A stretch of DNA of 64,000 nucleotides from Streptomyces sp. RKAG293 (GTDB lineage Bacteria > Actinomycetota > Actinomycetes > Streptomycetales > Streptomycetaceae). Each line of letters starts with the position of its first letter. Position 1 is the first letter of the stretch. The stretch lies in assembly GCF_023701745.1 (NCBI RefSeq), contig NZ_JAJOZB010000001.1, positions 1,804,501 through 1,868,500 of the forward strand, in the 5' to 3' direction. Under the pieces are notes generated by a model that had not been told where the DNA came from, searched no databases, and saw only the letters and a list, made by a program, of their open reading frames with translations. This document shows positions 39,890-49,963 of the stretch, piece after piece. The translations under genes and the position numbers were made by a program.

Positions 39890-41010
39890 ACGGCGGCCAG
39901 CCGCGCGCCGACGGCGTCCGGTCCGAAGTGCCGCCGGGTCCGGTCCGCGAGCGCCGCGGGCTGCCGCCGCGACAGTTCCGCGGCGGCCTCGACCAGTGCG
40001 AGGGCAAGGGCCCGCGGACCGGCGGCCGGTACGAGGATGCCGCCGTCGCCGCCGACGAGTTCGGGCAGCGCCCCGGTGCGGCCGCCGACGACCGGGGTGC
40101 CGCAGCACAGCGCGTCGAGTGCCGTCGTGCCGAAGCCGCTGACGTGCCGCGGGTCCACGAAGAGGTCGGCGTGCGCGAGGGCGTGCAGGGTCTCCTTCCG
40201 GCCGAGGTCACCGGTGAGGACGGCGGCGCCGTCGGTCCCGGCGCGCCGGAGGTGGTCCCGGACGGCGCCGAGCCCGGGTCCGTCACCGATGATCCGCAGC
40301 CGTAACCGCGCATCCTTGCCGAGCGCTTCGGCGAAGGCGTCGACCAGTACGTCCCAGCCCTCGTTCCCGACGAGCGGGCCGGCGGCCACGATGCGCACCG
40401 GGTCCTGGCGGATCCGCGCCCGGGCGGGAACGTCCGGCAGCGCCCCGGTGTCCACGGGGTGCGGCACCAGGAGATGGCGGCCGGGGAGCCCGAGTTCACC
40501 GAGCCGGGCGAGCAGGACGTCACTGACGGGCAGGACCGCGGCCGCCTCCCGGTACAGCCGGGCCGCGCGCCGCCGGTCGAGCAGTCCGGGGAGCGGCCGC
40601 GTCGGGTGGCCGAGCCAGCGGCGGTCGTGCTCGGACAGGACGTACGGGATGCCGGTGGTCCTGGACAGCCACGGCAGCTGACCGGCGGCGCCCGGGGCAT
40701 GGCCGTGCAGGACGTCGATCGCGCCGCACTCCACGGTCTCGATCCGGAGGACGGCCTCCATGCGGCCCGCGGTGGCCCGCTGCCCGGCGGCGCTGTCGGC
40801 CGGACGGCTCCGGCTCCCCTGCGCGGCCTCGATCTCGTACCGGTGCGGGCACCGCTCATCGCGCCCGGCGAACGGCAGTCCCGGCAGCGGCGGGGTGCTC
40901 AACGCGCCGACGGTGACCAGCTCGACGACATCGGCGACCGTGGCCGCGGCCCGGTGCCAGGCGTCCGGCCGCCGTGGCCCGTCCGGTCCTGACAGCATGG
41001 CGACCCGCAC
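39862..41010 (-). CDS. Glycosyltransferase family 4
   Basis: 382 residues, GT-B fold. VLHGHAPGAAGQLPWL and GIPYVLSEHDRRWLG in the acceptor half; PHPVDTGALPD, IVAAGPLVGNEGWDVLVDAF, RIIGDGPGLGAVRDHL, FVDPRHVSGFGTTALDAL and CCGTPVVGGRTGALPELV in the nucleotide-sugar half. The retaining GT4 EX7E motif is replaced by a S-G-F-G-T-T-A-L-D pattern, with Asp in place of the second Glu. Likely transfers a hexose to a cell-surface acceptor; substrate unknown. ATG at 41010; ends convergent with the HpnB-like gene. Confidence 0.85.
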   Translation of the reverse strand: MRVAMLSGPDGPRRPDAWHRAAATVADVVELVTVGALSTPPLPGLPFAGRDERCPHRYEIEAAQGSRSRPADSAAGQRATAGRMEAVLRIETVECGAIDVLHGHAPGAAGQLPWLSRTTGIPYVLSEHDRRWLGHPTRPLPGLLDRRRAARLYREAAAVLPVSDVLLARLGELGLPGRHLLVPHPVDTGALPDVPARARIRQDPVRIVAAGPLVGNEGWDVLVDAFAEALGKDARLRLRIIGDGPGLGAVRDHLRRAGTDGAAVLTGDLGRKETLHALAHADLFVDPRHVSGFGTTALDALCCGTPVVGGRTGALPELVGGDGGILVPAAGPRALALALVEAAAELSRRQPAALADRTRRHFGPDAVGARLAAVYTEASGRA

Positions 41011-41071
41011 GGCCTCACCCCTTGTGACTCCTCACGGAGCGCGGCGGAAACCTCCCGGAATCCACCGCTCC

Positions 41072-41100
41072 GGGGCGCCACTGTGGCACAGCGGCGCCCC
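41072..41100. terminator. Hairpin downstream of the TerD gene
   Basis: GGGGCGCC-A-CTGTG-G-CACAG-C-GGCGCCCC: 13 paired bases per arm with one mismatch, 29 bp after the TerD stop and before the GT4 gene on the same strand. Confidence 0.8.
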
Positions 41101-41128
41101 CGTCAGGGCCGGTTCCGCGCGCTCCGGG

Positions 41129-42481
41129 TCACTTACGGCCGGGCGTCCAGTTCATGCCCCATCCGTAGGCGTAGTCGACCGTGCGCTGCGGGCTCACCCC
41201 GCGCTGCGGCACCAGGTAGCGCGCCTCGCGCTGCACCACCAGGTCACCGCCCTGGTTGGTGATGAGCGCGAGGGCGCAGACGTTCGACGGCACGGTGCAC
41301 TCGTCGAGCGAGAAGTCGATCGGGGCGCCGTTCAGCGGCTGGAGGGTGACGGTCGCGTGCAGTCCGGCGAAGCTGCGCGCGCCTTCGTAGATCGTCACGA
41401 AGATGAGGATCCTGCGGAACGCCTGCTTGTGGTCCAGGTTGATGGTGAGGTTCTCACCGGACTCGGAGCCGCCGGTCCTGTCGTCACCGTCCAGGTGCAG
41501 GTACGGGGGCTGGTGCAGCGATCCGAACGCGTTGCCGAGCGCCTGGATCACGCCCTTGCTGCCGTCGGCGAGTTCGAACAGCGCGCACAGGTCGAGGTCG
41601 AGGTCCGAGTGGAAGGCCGACGGCTTTCCGCTCTTGCGCCCCCAGCCCTTGAACTGTTTGTGCATCTGCCAGCTCAGGTTCACCCGCATCGCGCCGGAGA
41701 CGCCGCCCTGCTTGGTGAGGGAGACCGACGGCGCCTCCTTCGTCAGCGTCACCTTCGTGAGCCGCACGGGCTGCGGCGCGGCCGGCGGAGCGGCCGGCGG
41801 CTGCACCGGCGGGGGCGGTGCCTGGTACTGCTGCGGAGGGGGCGGCGGTGCCTGGTACTGCTGCGGCGGCGGCTGGTACGCCGGGTGCGGCTGCGGCGGG
41901 GCCTGGTAGGGCTGCGGCGCCACGGGAGCGGGAGCGGTCACCGGTGCGGGCGCGGCGGGCTCGTCGACCGAGATCCCGAAGTCCGTGGCGAGCCCGCCGA
42001 GTCCGCTGTCGTAGCCCTGGCCCACCGCGCGGAACTTCCAGGCGCCCTGCCGGCGGTAGAGCTCGCCGAGCACGAACGCCGTCTCCACGGACGCGTCGGT
42101 GCTGTCGAAGCGGGCCAGTTCCGCGCCGTTCGACGGGTCGCTGAGGCGGATGTGCAGACCGGGGACCCGCCCGAAGGTCCCGCCGTCACTGGAGGCGACG
42201 AGCACGATGGTCTCGATGGCCGGTTCCACACCGCTGAGATCGACGGACAGGGTGTCCGTCACCGCGTCACCCGCGGTGCGCTTGCCCTCGTGCCGTACGG
42301 CACCGGACGCGTGCGCGGGCTGGTTGTAGAAGACGAAGTCGGCGTCGGATCTGACCTTGCCGCCCACCAGCAGCAGGGCGGAGGCGTCCACGTCCGGGAC
42401 ACCGGGACCGGTACGCCATCCCAGCTCCACGCGGACCGCCGGCACGGACACCGGCACGTTCGTGCCCTTGCGCATCGTCAT
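41129..42481 (-). CDS. Tandem TerD-domain protein with Pro/Gln linker
   Basis: 450 residues. First TerD-like domain about 1-175 ([38 protein letters not shown]), a linker about 180-245 made almost only of Pro, Gln, Tyr and Ala, and a second TerD domain about 255-430 with the acidic calcium site [16 protein letters not shown]. TerD proteins bind calcium and belong to the tellurite/stress-response network; in Streptomyces they are linked to development. ATG 42481 has GGGGAG; the upstream open frame to 42526 is not needed. Divergent from the Tyr/Pro-rich protein gene. Confidence 0.9.
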   Translation of the reverse strand: MTMRKGTNVPVSVPAVRVELGWRTGPGVPDVDASALLLVGGKVRSDADFVFYNQPAHASGAVRHEGKRTAGDAVTDTLSVDLSGVEPAIETIVLVASSDGGTFGRVPGLHIRLSDPSNGAELARFDSTDASVETAFVLGELYRRQGAWKFRAVGQGYDSGLGGLATDFGISVDEPAAPAPVTAPAPVAPQPYQAPPQPHPAYQPPPQQYQAPPPPPQQYQAPPPPVQPPAAPPAAPQPVRLTKVTLTKEAPSVSLTKQGGVSGAMRVNLSWQMHKQFKGWGRKSGKPSAFHSDLDLDLCALFELADGSKGVIQALGNAFGSLHQPPYLHLDGDDRTGGSESGENLTINLDHKQAFRRILIFVTIYEGARSFAGLHATVTLQPLNGAPIDFSLDECTVPSNVCALALITNQGGDLVVQREARYLVPQRGVSPQRTVDYAYGWGMNWTPGRK

Positions 42482-42733
42482 GCTCTCCCCTTTTGCACGG
42501 TGCCGTCCACCGTAGCCCGGACCCACGACCGCCGGACATACGCTGCCGCCGCGCGGTCGGGAGCGACCGCCGGTAACGCCCCGCGGGCACGGCTTTTACG
42601 CGATCTCAACGCTCAATGATGACCGATTTTCGTTGATTCGCTCGTATTGGGGATCGACCGTCACTCACAGCACACAAAACAACCTACTAATCGGTCTCCC
42701 CAACCGGCACATCGTGGGCTTAACTTAAGTGCC
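42482..42733. promoter_or_regulatory. AT-richer divergent promoter region with CTTAACTTAAG
   Basis: 252 bp between the TerD and Tyr/Pro-rich genes, clearly less GC-rich than its surroundings (ACAAAACAACCTACTAATCG). CTTAACTTAAG at 42719-42729 is an 11-bp palindrome; TAACTT within it could be a -10 hexamer only 7 bp from the ATG at 42734, giving a leaderless message. Confidence 0.5.
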
Positions 42734-43336
42734 ATGAGCTCCCCCCGCGGCACCTATGGTGGCGGCTACTACGCAGCGCCGTCCTTCCCGGACACGCCGA
42801 TCTACGACAGCCTCGTCGCTGAGCGTGGCACCCCCCAGATCGCCCCGATCAGAGTTCCGTCGGAGTACTCGTACCCGTCGTACGAGACCGGCAGGAACCT
42901 CCCGGCACTGCCGGCCGCCCTCCCCGCGCTGCCGTCCGGTTCGTCGTCGCAGTACGCCCAGTACCCGGCCGCCCAGGGCGGGTACAACGGCTACCCGTCG
43001 AACGGCTACCAGCCGCAGCCCGCGCCGGTGCAGCACACTCCCGCGCCGTACATCCCGCAGCAGGCCGGCGGGGGGCGCGCGAGCGGCTCGTACAACGGCT
43101 TCAACGGTGCGAACGGCTTCACCGGGGCGAATGGTTACAACCCCGGCTCCACCGGCAGCTATCCGGTGCAGCAGCCGCAGCCGCAGGCCCCCGCGCAGGG
43201 TCTGGGCTACGACTCCGCGCGCCAGGCGCCGCAGCGCCCGGTGCAGCCGCGCCAGGTGCCGAACGGCTATGTCGAGGACCCGTATCAGCAGCGGCGTCCG
43301 CTCGGCCAGGGGAACCAGGGCTACTACCAGGGCTGA
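42734..43336 (+). CDS. Tyr/Pro/Gln-rich low-complexity protein (DUF6643-like)
   Basis: 200 residues with no signal peptide or membrane span. The N-terminal 60 residues (GTYGGGYYAAPSFPDTPIY, PIRVPSEYSYPSYETGRN) look conserved; the rest is disordered Gly/Tyr/Pro/Gln/Asn repeat such as NGYPSNGYQPQP and FNGANGFTGANGYN. I recall this as a streptomycete-conserved family of unknown role. The composition suggests a phase-separating or assembly-prone protein. No ribosome site before the ATG, consistent with leaderless translation. Divergent from the TerD gene whose linker is similarly Pro/Gln/Tyr-rich. Confidence 0.82.
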   Translation: MSSPRGTYGGGYYAAPSFPDTPIYDSLVAERGTPQIAPIRVPSEYSYPSYETGRNLPALPAALPALPSGSSSQYAQYPAAQGGYNGYPSNGYQPQPAPVQHTPAPYIPQQAGGGRASGSYNGFNGANGFTGANGYNPGSTGSYPVQQPQPQAPAQGLGYDSARQAPQRPVQPRQVPNGYVEDPYQQRRPLGQGNQGYYQG

Positions 43337-43391
43337 GCGGAGTGCGGGATTCGGCCGGGCGGCTCACGGCCGGTCCTGGCAGGATGCCGGT

Positions 43392-44219
43392 ATGTCGACG
43401 CACGCCCTGCTCAGCGCCCTGTACATCTACCCGGTCAAATCGCTTCGCGGCCTGGCCCGCGAAGCGGCGGACGTGGAGCCGTGGGGGCTCGCCGGAGACC
43501 GCAGGTGGATGCTGGTGGATGCTGACGGGCGCGTCATCACGCAGCGGCAGCAGACGAGTACGGCACTGGTGACCGCGCAGCCGTCGGGGGGCGGCTCGCT
43601 GCGGTTCACCGCGCCCGGCCAGGAGGCCCTGCGGGTGGCCCGGCCGGAACAGGGCACGCCGGAACCGGTGCTGATCTTCCACGACAAGGTCGATGCCGTC
43701 GCGGCGGGCGACGAGGCCGCCACCTGGTTCAGCGACTATCTCGGCGTGCGGGCGCGCCTGGTGTACATGGCCGGCCCGGCGGTCTGCCGCCCCGTCGACC
43801 CGGAGTACTCGCGCCCCGGCGACACGGTGTCGTTCGCCGACGGCTTCCCGCTGCTCCTCACCACCACGGCCTCGCTCGACACCCTCAACACCCATATCGC
43901 ACAGGGCGCCAACGCGGCCGAGGGACCGCTGCCGATGAACCGGTTCCGGCCGAACGCGGTCGTGGACGGCACCGAGGGGTGGGCCGAGGACGGCTGGCGG
44001 CGGATCAGGATCGGCGCGGTCACCTTCCGGGTCGCCAAGCGCTGCGCGCGCTGCGTCGTACCGACCACGAACCAGGACACGGCGGAACGCGGTCGCGAAC
44101 CGATGCGCAGCCTGGCGAAACACCACCGGATCGACGGCGCGACGATCTTCGGCCAGAATCTGATCCCCGAACACCCCGGAACCCTGCGGGTCGGCGACCC
44201 GTTGACCATCCTGGAGTGA
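43392..44219 (+). CDS. MOSC domain protein (MOSC_N + MOSC)
   Basis: 275 residues. MOSC_N beta-barrel about 8-120 (YIYPVKSLRGL, EPWGLAGDRRWMLVD, VITQRQ) and MOSC domain to the end with FRPNAVVDG, FRVAKRCARCVVPTTNQDT, where the conserved Cys of the family would bind molybdenum cofactor or sulfur, and FGQNLIPE. Similar to YcbX/mARC N-hydroxylated-compound reductases that lack the ferredoxin domain, so an external electron donor is needed. ATG 43392 just after a weak GGCAGGA site. Confidence 0.9.
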   Translation: MSTHALLSALYIYPVKSLRGLAREAADVEPWGLAGDRRWMLVDADGRVITQRQQTSTALVTAQPSGGGSLRFTAPGQEALRVARPEQGTPEPVLIFHDKVDAVAAGDEAATWFSDYLGVRARLVYMAGPAVCRPVDPEYSRPGDTVSFADGFPLLLTTTASLDTLNTHIAQGANAAEGPLPMNRFRPNAVVDGTEGWAEDGWRRIRIGAVTFRVAKRCARCVVPTTNQDTAERGREPMRSLAKHHRIDGATIFGQNLIPEHPGTLRVGDPLTILE

Positions 44220-44325
44220 CGCGTCGAGGCATCGCTCCTGCGACCACCGCGCGGACGACTCCGCTCACCCCGCGCGGTCGCCGCGCCGTTTGAGGTATTC
44301 GAACGGTCGAAGGGGGTGCTGCTCC

Positions 44326-44928
44326 ATGGGCTCCAAGGTGCGTTGGTGGCGGTGGCGGCGCAATCCGCTGCGCCGCGCGTCGGATCTCGCCGAGGCGTGG
44401 ATCGGCCTGGTCACGGTGGTCCTCGTGCTCTGTGCCGTGCCCGCGGCCGGCTGGTTCACCGGCCAGGCCGCCAACCGCGCCCTGCAGCGCACCGTGCGCC
44501 ACCAGCTGGCGGAGCGCACGCTGGTGCCCGCCGCCCTGGTGACCGCCGCGCCCCGGTCGGCGGCGGGGACCGACACCGAGGCCGGCCAGGCGCGCCGGAC
44601 CCGGCGGCCCGCCGTACTGACCTGGACGGCGCCGGACGGCTCGGCGCGCAGCGGCACCGTCCGCGTCGAGAACCAGGAGCAGGTGGACGGCCGGCTGCAC
44701 ATCTGGACCGATCGCGGCGGGCGGCCGGTCGATCCGCCGCTGGACCGCGCCACCGCCAGGGCCCACGCGGCGCTGGCCGGGCTCGGCGGGGCGGCCCTGG
44801 CGGGCGCGTTGCTGCTGGGCGTACGGCAGTTGCTGCTGTGGCGGCTCATGCGCCGCCGGCTGCTCGAATGGGAGCGCGAATGGACCCGCGCGGGCCAGGA
44901 TTGGGGACGGGCGGGCGCCGGCGGCTGA
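44326..44928 (+). CDS. Rv1733c-like membrane protein
   Basis: 200 residues with two spans: about 27-48 (AWIGLVTVVLVLCAVPAAGW) and about 145-168 (AALAGLGGAALAGALLLGVRQLL). The outside loop between them holds QANRALQRTVRHQLAERTLVPA-type helix and the beta stretch AVLTWTAPDGSARSG, as in mycobacterial Rv1733c, here shorter on the cytoplasmic sides. Function unknown. The ATG at 44326 is followed by an Arg/Trp-rich inside tail; the start at 44290 has no ribosome site. Confidence 0.82.
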   Translation: MGSKVRWWRWRRNPLRRASDLAEAWIGLVTVVLVLCAVPAAGWFTGQAANRALQRTVRHQLAERTLVPAALVTAAPRSAAGTDTEAGQARRTRRPAVLTWTAPDGSARSGTVRVENQEQVDGRLHIWTDRGGRPVDPPLDRATARAHAALAGLGGAALAGALLLGVRQLLLWRLMRRRLLEWEREWTRAGQDWGRAGAGG

Positions 44929-45015
44929 CCGCGACTCGTCATGGAGGGCGTCCCACTCACGCTACGGTGGATCCCCCGGTCGGCTATACGCAAGAGGTGG
45001 GGGCAGGGCAGCCCG

Positions 45016-47408
45016 ATGGCACATGGCGTGGTGCAGGTGACCAGCACGAGCAGCTCGCGGTGGCGCCGCCGTTCGGGAGAGTACGAGACCCTGGCCGCCG
45101 CCCTGGAAGCGGCCGGTGACGGCGACGTGCTGTCGATCGCGCCGGGCACCTACCGGGAGAACCTGGTCGTCACCCGGGCCGTCACCCTGCGCGCCGCGGA
45201 GGGCCTGGGCTCGGTGCGGATCGCCCCCGCCGGCGGTGTGGCGCTGACGTTGCGCGCGGCGGCGCTCGTCCAGGACCTGACCGTCGAGGGGCAGGACACC
45301 TCGGCGGCCGCGCTGCTCATCGAGGGCTGCGCCCCGGAGCTGACCGGGCTGCGGGTCGCGACCAGGTCGGCTGTCGGGATAGAGGTGCGCGACAGCGCCC
45401 GTCCCACCGTCCGGCAGTGCACCGTGGACAATCCGTCGGGCCTGGGGATCAGCGTCCTGGAGTCGGCCGGCGGAGTGTTCGAGGACTGCGAGGTGGTCTG
45501 CGCGGGTCAGACCGGAGTCTCGGTGCGCGGCGGCGCCTCGCCCCGGCTGGAGCGCTGCCGCATCCACCACACCAACGGCGCGGGCCTGTCCGTCACCGGC
45601 GAGGGCACCTCCGCCGAGGCCGTCGGCTGCGAGATCTACGAGATCAAGGGCACCGGTGTGCAGGTCGCCTCGCGCGCCACCGGGCACTTCACGGACTGCC
45701 AGGTGCACCGCACCACGGGGGACGGGATCACCCTCGACACCGACGCGGTGCTCACCCTGTCCGACTGCGACATCCACGACATCCCCGAGAACGCGATCGA
45801 CCTGCGGGCCCGTTCGGTCCTCACCCTCACCCGTTCCACCGTCCGCCGCTTCGGCCGCAACGGCCTGTCGGTGTGGGACCCGGGTACCCGGGTGGACGCC
45901 AACCGGTGCGAGATCCACGACAGTACGGGCGACTACCCGGCGGTCTGGGTGAGCGACGGGGCCGCGGCCGTGCTGGACTCCTGCCGGGTGCACGACGTGC
46001 CCGACGCCCTGTTCGTCCTCGACCGGGGCTCCCGGGCCGATGTCGTGGACAGCGACTTCTCCCAGGTGCGCAACACGGCGGTGTCGGTGAGCGACGGCGC
46101 GACCGTCCAGCTCGACGACTGCCGGATCCGCGAGGCCGCCACCGGCGCCTGGTTCCGCGACCACGGCAGCGGCGGCACGCTCGCGCAGGTCACCATCGAC
46201 GACACGGCGACCGGTGTCATCGTCACCAAGGGCGCCGACCCGGTGCTGGACCGCTGCACCGTCACCAGCCCCGCGGAGGCCGGGTTCTACGTGTCGGCCG
46301 AGGGCCGCGGCACCTTCACCGGCTGCCGGGTCACCGGCAGCCGCGGCTACGGCTTCCATGTCATCGACGGCTGCCGCAGCACCCTGACCCGCTGCCGCAC
46401 CGAGCGCTGCGAGCGCGGCGGCTACGAGTTCGCCGAACCGGGCCCGGTCACCGAGGACTGCACCAGCGACCGGGCGGCCGAGCAGACCCCGGACGCCGGG
46501 CAGCCGGTGACCGCGGTGGCCGCCGTCGAGTCGTTCGGGCTGCTGGGCGGGGTGCCCCAGCAGGGCTCCGCCGAGCCGGCGGCACCGGAGCCCGTGATCC
46601 GGGCCTCGGACGACGTGCTGGGCGAACTCGACGCGCTGGTCGGCCTGGACAGCGTCAAGCGCGAGGTGCGCACCCTCATCGATCTGATCGCCGTCGGCCG
46701 CCGCCGCCAGGAGGCCGGCCTCAAGGCGCCGTCGCTGCGCAGGCATCTGGTCTTCACCGGCTCCCCGGTACCGGCAAGACCACGGTGGCGCGGCTGTACG
46801 GCGAGATCCTGGCCGCGCTGGGTGTGCTGCAGCGCGGGCATCTGGTCGAGGTGGCCCGGGTGGACCTGGTCGGCGAGCACATCGGCTCGACCGCCATCCG
46901 CACCCAGGAGGCGTTCGACCGGGCGCGCGGCGGTGTGCTGTTCATCGACGAGGCGTACGCGCTGTCGCCGGAGGACTCCGGGCGGGACTTCGGCCGTGAG
47001 GCGATCGACACCCTGGTGAAGCTCATGGAGGACCACCGCGACGCGGTGGTGGTCATCGTCGCCGGGTACACCGCCGAGATGGAGCGCTTCCTCGCCTCCA
47101 ACCCCGGTGTGGCGTCCCGGTTCTCCCGCACCATCACCTTCGGCGACTACACCGCCGACGAGCTGCTGCGGATCGTCGAGGCGCAGGCGATCGAGCACGA
47201 GTACCAGCTCGGCGACGACGCGGGCGACGCGATCCTCAAGTACTTCAACGCCCTGCCCCGGGGGCCGGGTTTCGGCAACGGCCGTACGGCGCGGCAGACG
47301 TTCGAGGCGATGGTCGAGCGGCATGCGGGACGCCTCGCGCACGTCACCGAGCCGAGCCATGACGAGCTGCAGCTGCTCTACCCGGAGGACCTGCCGGAAC
47401 TGCCCTGA
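45016..47408 (+). pseudogene. Parallel beta-helix / CbxX-type AAA+ ATPase, frameshifted in Walker A
   Basis: One gene split by a missing base. Codons from ATG 45016 give a right-handed beta-helix (about 30-510) of about 20 repeats (for example [17 protein letters not shown]), a linker, and the start of an AAA+ domain ([27 protein letters not shown]). At the C-run 46763-46766 the frame is lost; one more C would restore [17 protein letters not shown], the Walker A motif. The rest is in another frame: [12 protein letters not shown] (Walker B), [28 protein letters not shown], to TGA 47408. 2393 bp, one short of 798 codons. CbxX/SpoVK-type ATPases remodel protein complexes; the helix would bind a polymer or partner. 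Either a sequencing error or a true null. Confidence 0.85.
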
Positions 47409-49756
47409 ACGGGCAGGCCGGGCGGCCCGGGTGTTTCCGCGGCGGGTAACCGGCGCAGCAGCGCGGCCCGTTCGGCGGCGAAGACCGGATCGCACGGGAA
47501 GCCGGAGTGGCCCAGCACCGGTTCCGGCAGCGGATGCCGCGGCGTCCGGCCGTACGCGACCGGGTCCTTGAGCGGGCCGCGGTCCACCACCGTGCCCTCC
47601 CCGACCCGCACCGGGCCGCCGATCGGGTCCGTACGCCGCCACAGGTTGCGCCACGCGCTCAGCTCCCGGTGCAGCGCACGCAGCTGCGGCGGGCCGAAGT
47701 ACGCGGGGAACCACCGGCCGTAGAGCCGCTCCAGCGGGCAGCCGTAGGTGAGGAGGGCGACCCGGCGCCGGGTCGCCGGGTCCAGCTGCCAGACGGCCGC
47801 CGCCGCGAGGACGCTGCCCTGCGAGTGGCCGGACAGGATGATCCGGCCGCCGGTGCGGGCGGTCCAGGTGGCCATCCGCCAGGTCAGGTCGGGCACGGCC
47901 CGTTCGGCGTAGCAGGGCGGCGCGAACGGGTGGGCGGCGCGCGGCCAGAACGTGCCCACGTCCCAGAGGATGCCGATCGTGCGGCGTGCCGAGGCGTCCC
48001 GGTAGGCGCGGCGGCCGAGCGCCAGCAGGGCCACGACGCCCGCGCCGACCAGCCATGAGCCCAGCGACTGGGCGGCCCGCGCCACGTCCGGGAGCGGTCC
48101 TGGAGTGCCCTCCGCCGCCTCTCCGGGACCGGCCCCGCCGGTCCACGCCCCGACGACGGCGCCCGCGCCGAGCAGGAACGAGACCCCGCAGACCAGCGCG
48201 ACCAGCGACGCGGCGGAGTCGGTCAGCCCGGCGCGGGCGATCGCCCCGGCGATCTGCCGGGTCCTGGCGGGCTGCCGGGCCTCCCCCGGATAGAGCCCGG
48301 CCATCTCCTCGCCGACGGCCAGCCGCTCCCGCCACAGCCGCCATGCCGCGCCGGCCACCATGCCCACCAGCACGACCAGCAGGACCGGGATGATCGACGC
48401 CTGCCACGTCAGCAGCGCCGGCGGTCCCCACAGCGGACCGCCGTCCTGACCCGGTGTCGCGCCCCGGTCCAGCCAGTCCGCTATCCGCTGGGACACCCCG
48501 CCGGTCAGCACACCGCCCAGGGCGCACGCGAGCAGCGCCACCGCGGGCCCGCCGAGGCCGTGCAGCACCGCCTGCCCGGCGTGGCCGCCGAAGTGCGACG
48601 CCTCCACGGCGGGCTCCGGGGACTGCGACGGGATCCTGGGCGGCGGGTCGTCGGCCTCGTGGTGCATCAGGGCGGCCGTCACGGCCAGCGCGGCGATCAG
48701 GGCGCCCTGGACGAGCGTGAGGGCGGTGAAGGTGGCATCCGCGGGCAGCCGGCCCGCGGAGGACCAGCCGGGACGGTGCCAGCACGCGTGGACGGCGACG
48801 GCGGCCAGGACGGCCGGGCCGCCCCACAGCAGCAGCCGGGCGGTGCGGTGGTCCGTGGCGTCGTCCGGTTCCGTCTCGCTGCGCCCCGCACGGCAGGTCT
48901 CGGTAACCGCCGTGGCGGCGAGGACGGCGATCAGCCCGCCGAGGGCCCAGCCGGTGGCGCCGAGCGCGCCGTGGTCGCGGCGGAGCGCCGGCACCAGCAG
49001 CGCCGTCGCGACGGTGAGGGCGCCCGCGGCGGTGTGCGCGGAGCGCAGCCGGGCGACCAGCCGGCGGCCGTACCAGAAGCCGGGCAGCGCCAGCGCGGGG
49101 CCGCCCGCGCCGGGACGGTTGTCGGTGGCCGGCCGCTGGGACTCGTACGCGTACCAGGTCCGGTGCGAGAGCCACCACAACAGCGCGGTGAGCGCGCCGG
49201 GCACCAGGGCCGCGAGCGCCAGCCGGCGACCGGGCTCGGACCACCAGCCGCCGCGGTGCGCGGCGGCGAAGCCGAGCCAGTACGTGCCGCGGACACAAGA
49301 AGGGCTGCCCGCGCACTGCCAGCCGACCAGGTCCATGGAGACCTCGCAGACGGCGGCGACCAGCAGCAGCGTCAAGGTGAGCGCGATGAGCCGCACCAGC
49401 ACGTCATAGACCCGGTTCAGGCCGCCCCTGGCGGTCGGCGGGCGCATCCAGTGGGCGAGGTTGGCGACCATGAACGGCATCAGGAGCAGCCACATGGCCC
49501 GGCTGCCGTTGCCCGAGGTCAGATTGCACCAGGTGTAGGCCTCGGGCACCGGCGCGTCCCGGTCGGCGCCGGGGTGGAGTTCGGCGTCGGCGTCCACGGT
49601 CCGCCGGTAGAGCCCGGCCGTGTCGTCGCCCGCCACCCGCACGGTGCGCGGATCGCCGAGCATCCCCTGGGGTGTGGCGCCGCCGACGCCGTGGACGAGC
49701 AGTTCGAGTGCCGGTTCCCACGCGTCCGCGGTACCGGGTGCGGGATGCCGGTTCAC
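47378..49756 (-). CDS. Multi-spanning membrane protein with alpha/beta-hydrolase domain
   Basis: 792 residues. N-terminal soluble part ([20 protein letters not shown]) already looks like the first strand and oxyanion loop of a hydrolase; about eight to ten hydrophobic spans follow between residues 95 and 590; the C-terminal part carries the nucleophile elbow [17 protein letters not shown] (Ser in GHSQG, near 625) and [17 protein letters not shown]. So a lipase/esterase-type fold interrupted by a membrane block. Substrate unknown; perhaps membrane lipids. The GTG at 49756 has GGGGGA upstream. Convergent 31-bp overlap with the AAA+ gene, divergent from a DeoR gene. Confidence 0.82.
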   Translation of the reverse strand: MNRHPAPGTADAWEPALELLVHGVGGATPQGMLGDPRTVRVAGDDTAGLYRRTVDADAELHPGADRDAPVPEAYTWCNLTSGNGSRAMWLLLMPFMVANLAHWMRPPTARGGLNRVYDVLVRLIALTLTLLLVAAVCEVSMDLVGWQCAGSPSCVRGTYWLGFAAAHRGGWWSEPGRRLALAALVPGALTALLWWLSHRTWYAYESQRPATDNRPGAGGPALALPGFWYGRRLVARLRSAHTAAGALTVATALLVPALRRDHGALGATGWALGGLIAVLAATAVTETCRAGRSETEPDDATDHRTARLLLWGGPAVLAAVAVHACWHRPGWSSAGRLPADATFTALTLVQGALIAALAVTAALMHHEADDPPPRIPSQSPEPAVEASHFGGHAGQAVLHGLGGPAVALLACALGGVLTGGVSQRIADWLDRGATPGQDGGPLWGPPALLTWQASIIPVLLVVLVGMVAGAAWRLWRERLAVGEEMAGLYPGEARQPARTRQIAGAIARAGLTDSAASLVALVCGVSFLLGAGAVVGAWTGGAGPGEAAEGTPGPLPDVARAAQSLGSWLVGAGVVALLALGRRAYRDASARRTIGILWDVGTFWPRAAHPFAPPCYAERAVPDLTWRMATWTARTGGRIILSGHSQGSVLAAAAVWQLDPATRRRVALLTYGCPLERLYGRWFPAYFGPPQLRALHRELSAWRNLWRRTDPIGGPVRVGEGTVVDRGPLKDPVAYGRTPRHPLPEPVLGHSGFPCDPVFAAERAALLRRLPAAETPGPPGLPVQGSSGRSSG

Positions 49757-49963
49757 GTGTCCCCCGTCCTGTCGTACCGTCCCAGGATCGGCGCCCCGGC
49801 GGGCGGACGCAGCCCTCCGTACGGAATGTGACCCGAAATCGTGACAAGGACGCGCCGCGGAGTCCCGATCACCCCCCGCACGCCCTGATGGCTCCCGCAT
49901 GGAAGGATGACCGTGGTTCGATGGCGGTCGACGGGACGCATGAGACGAGAGACAGGGCCACGG

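Noticed and set aside
36078..41010. A surface-polysaccharide biosynthetic cluster
   Set aside because: The O-antigen-ligase-like protein and two glycosyltransferases are interspersed with unrelated genes and face different directions; no sugar-nucleotide or export genes are present.
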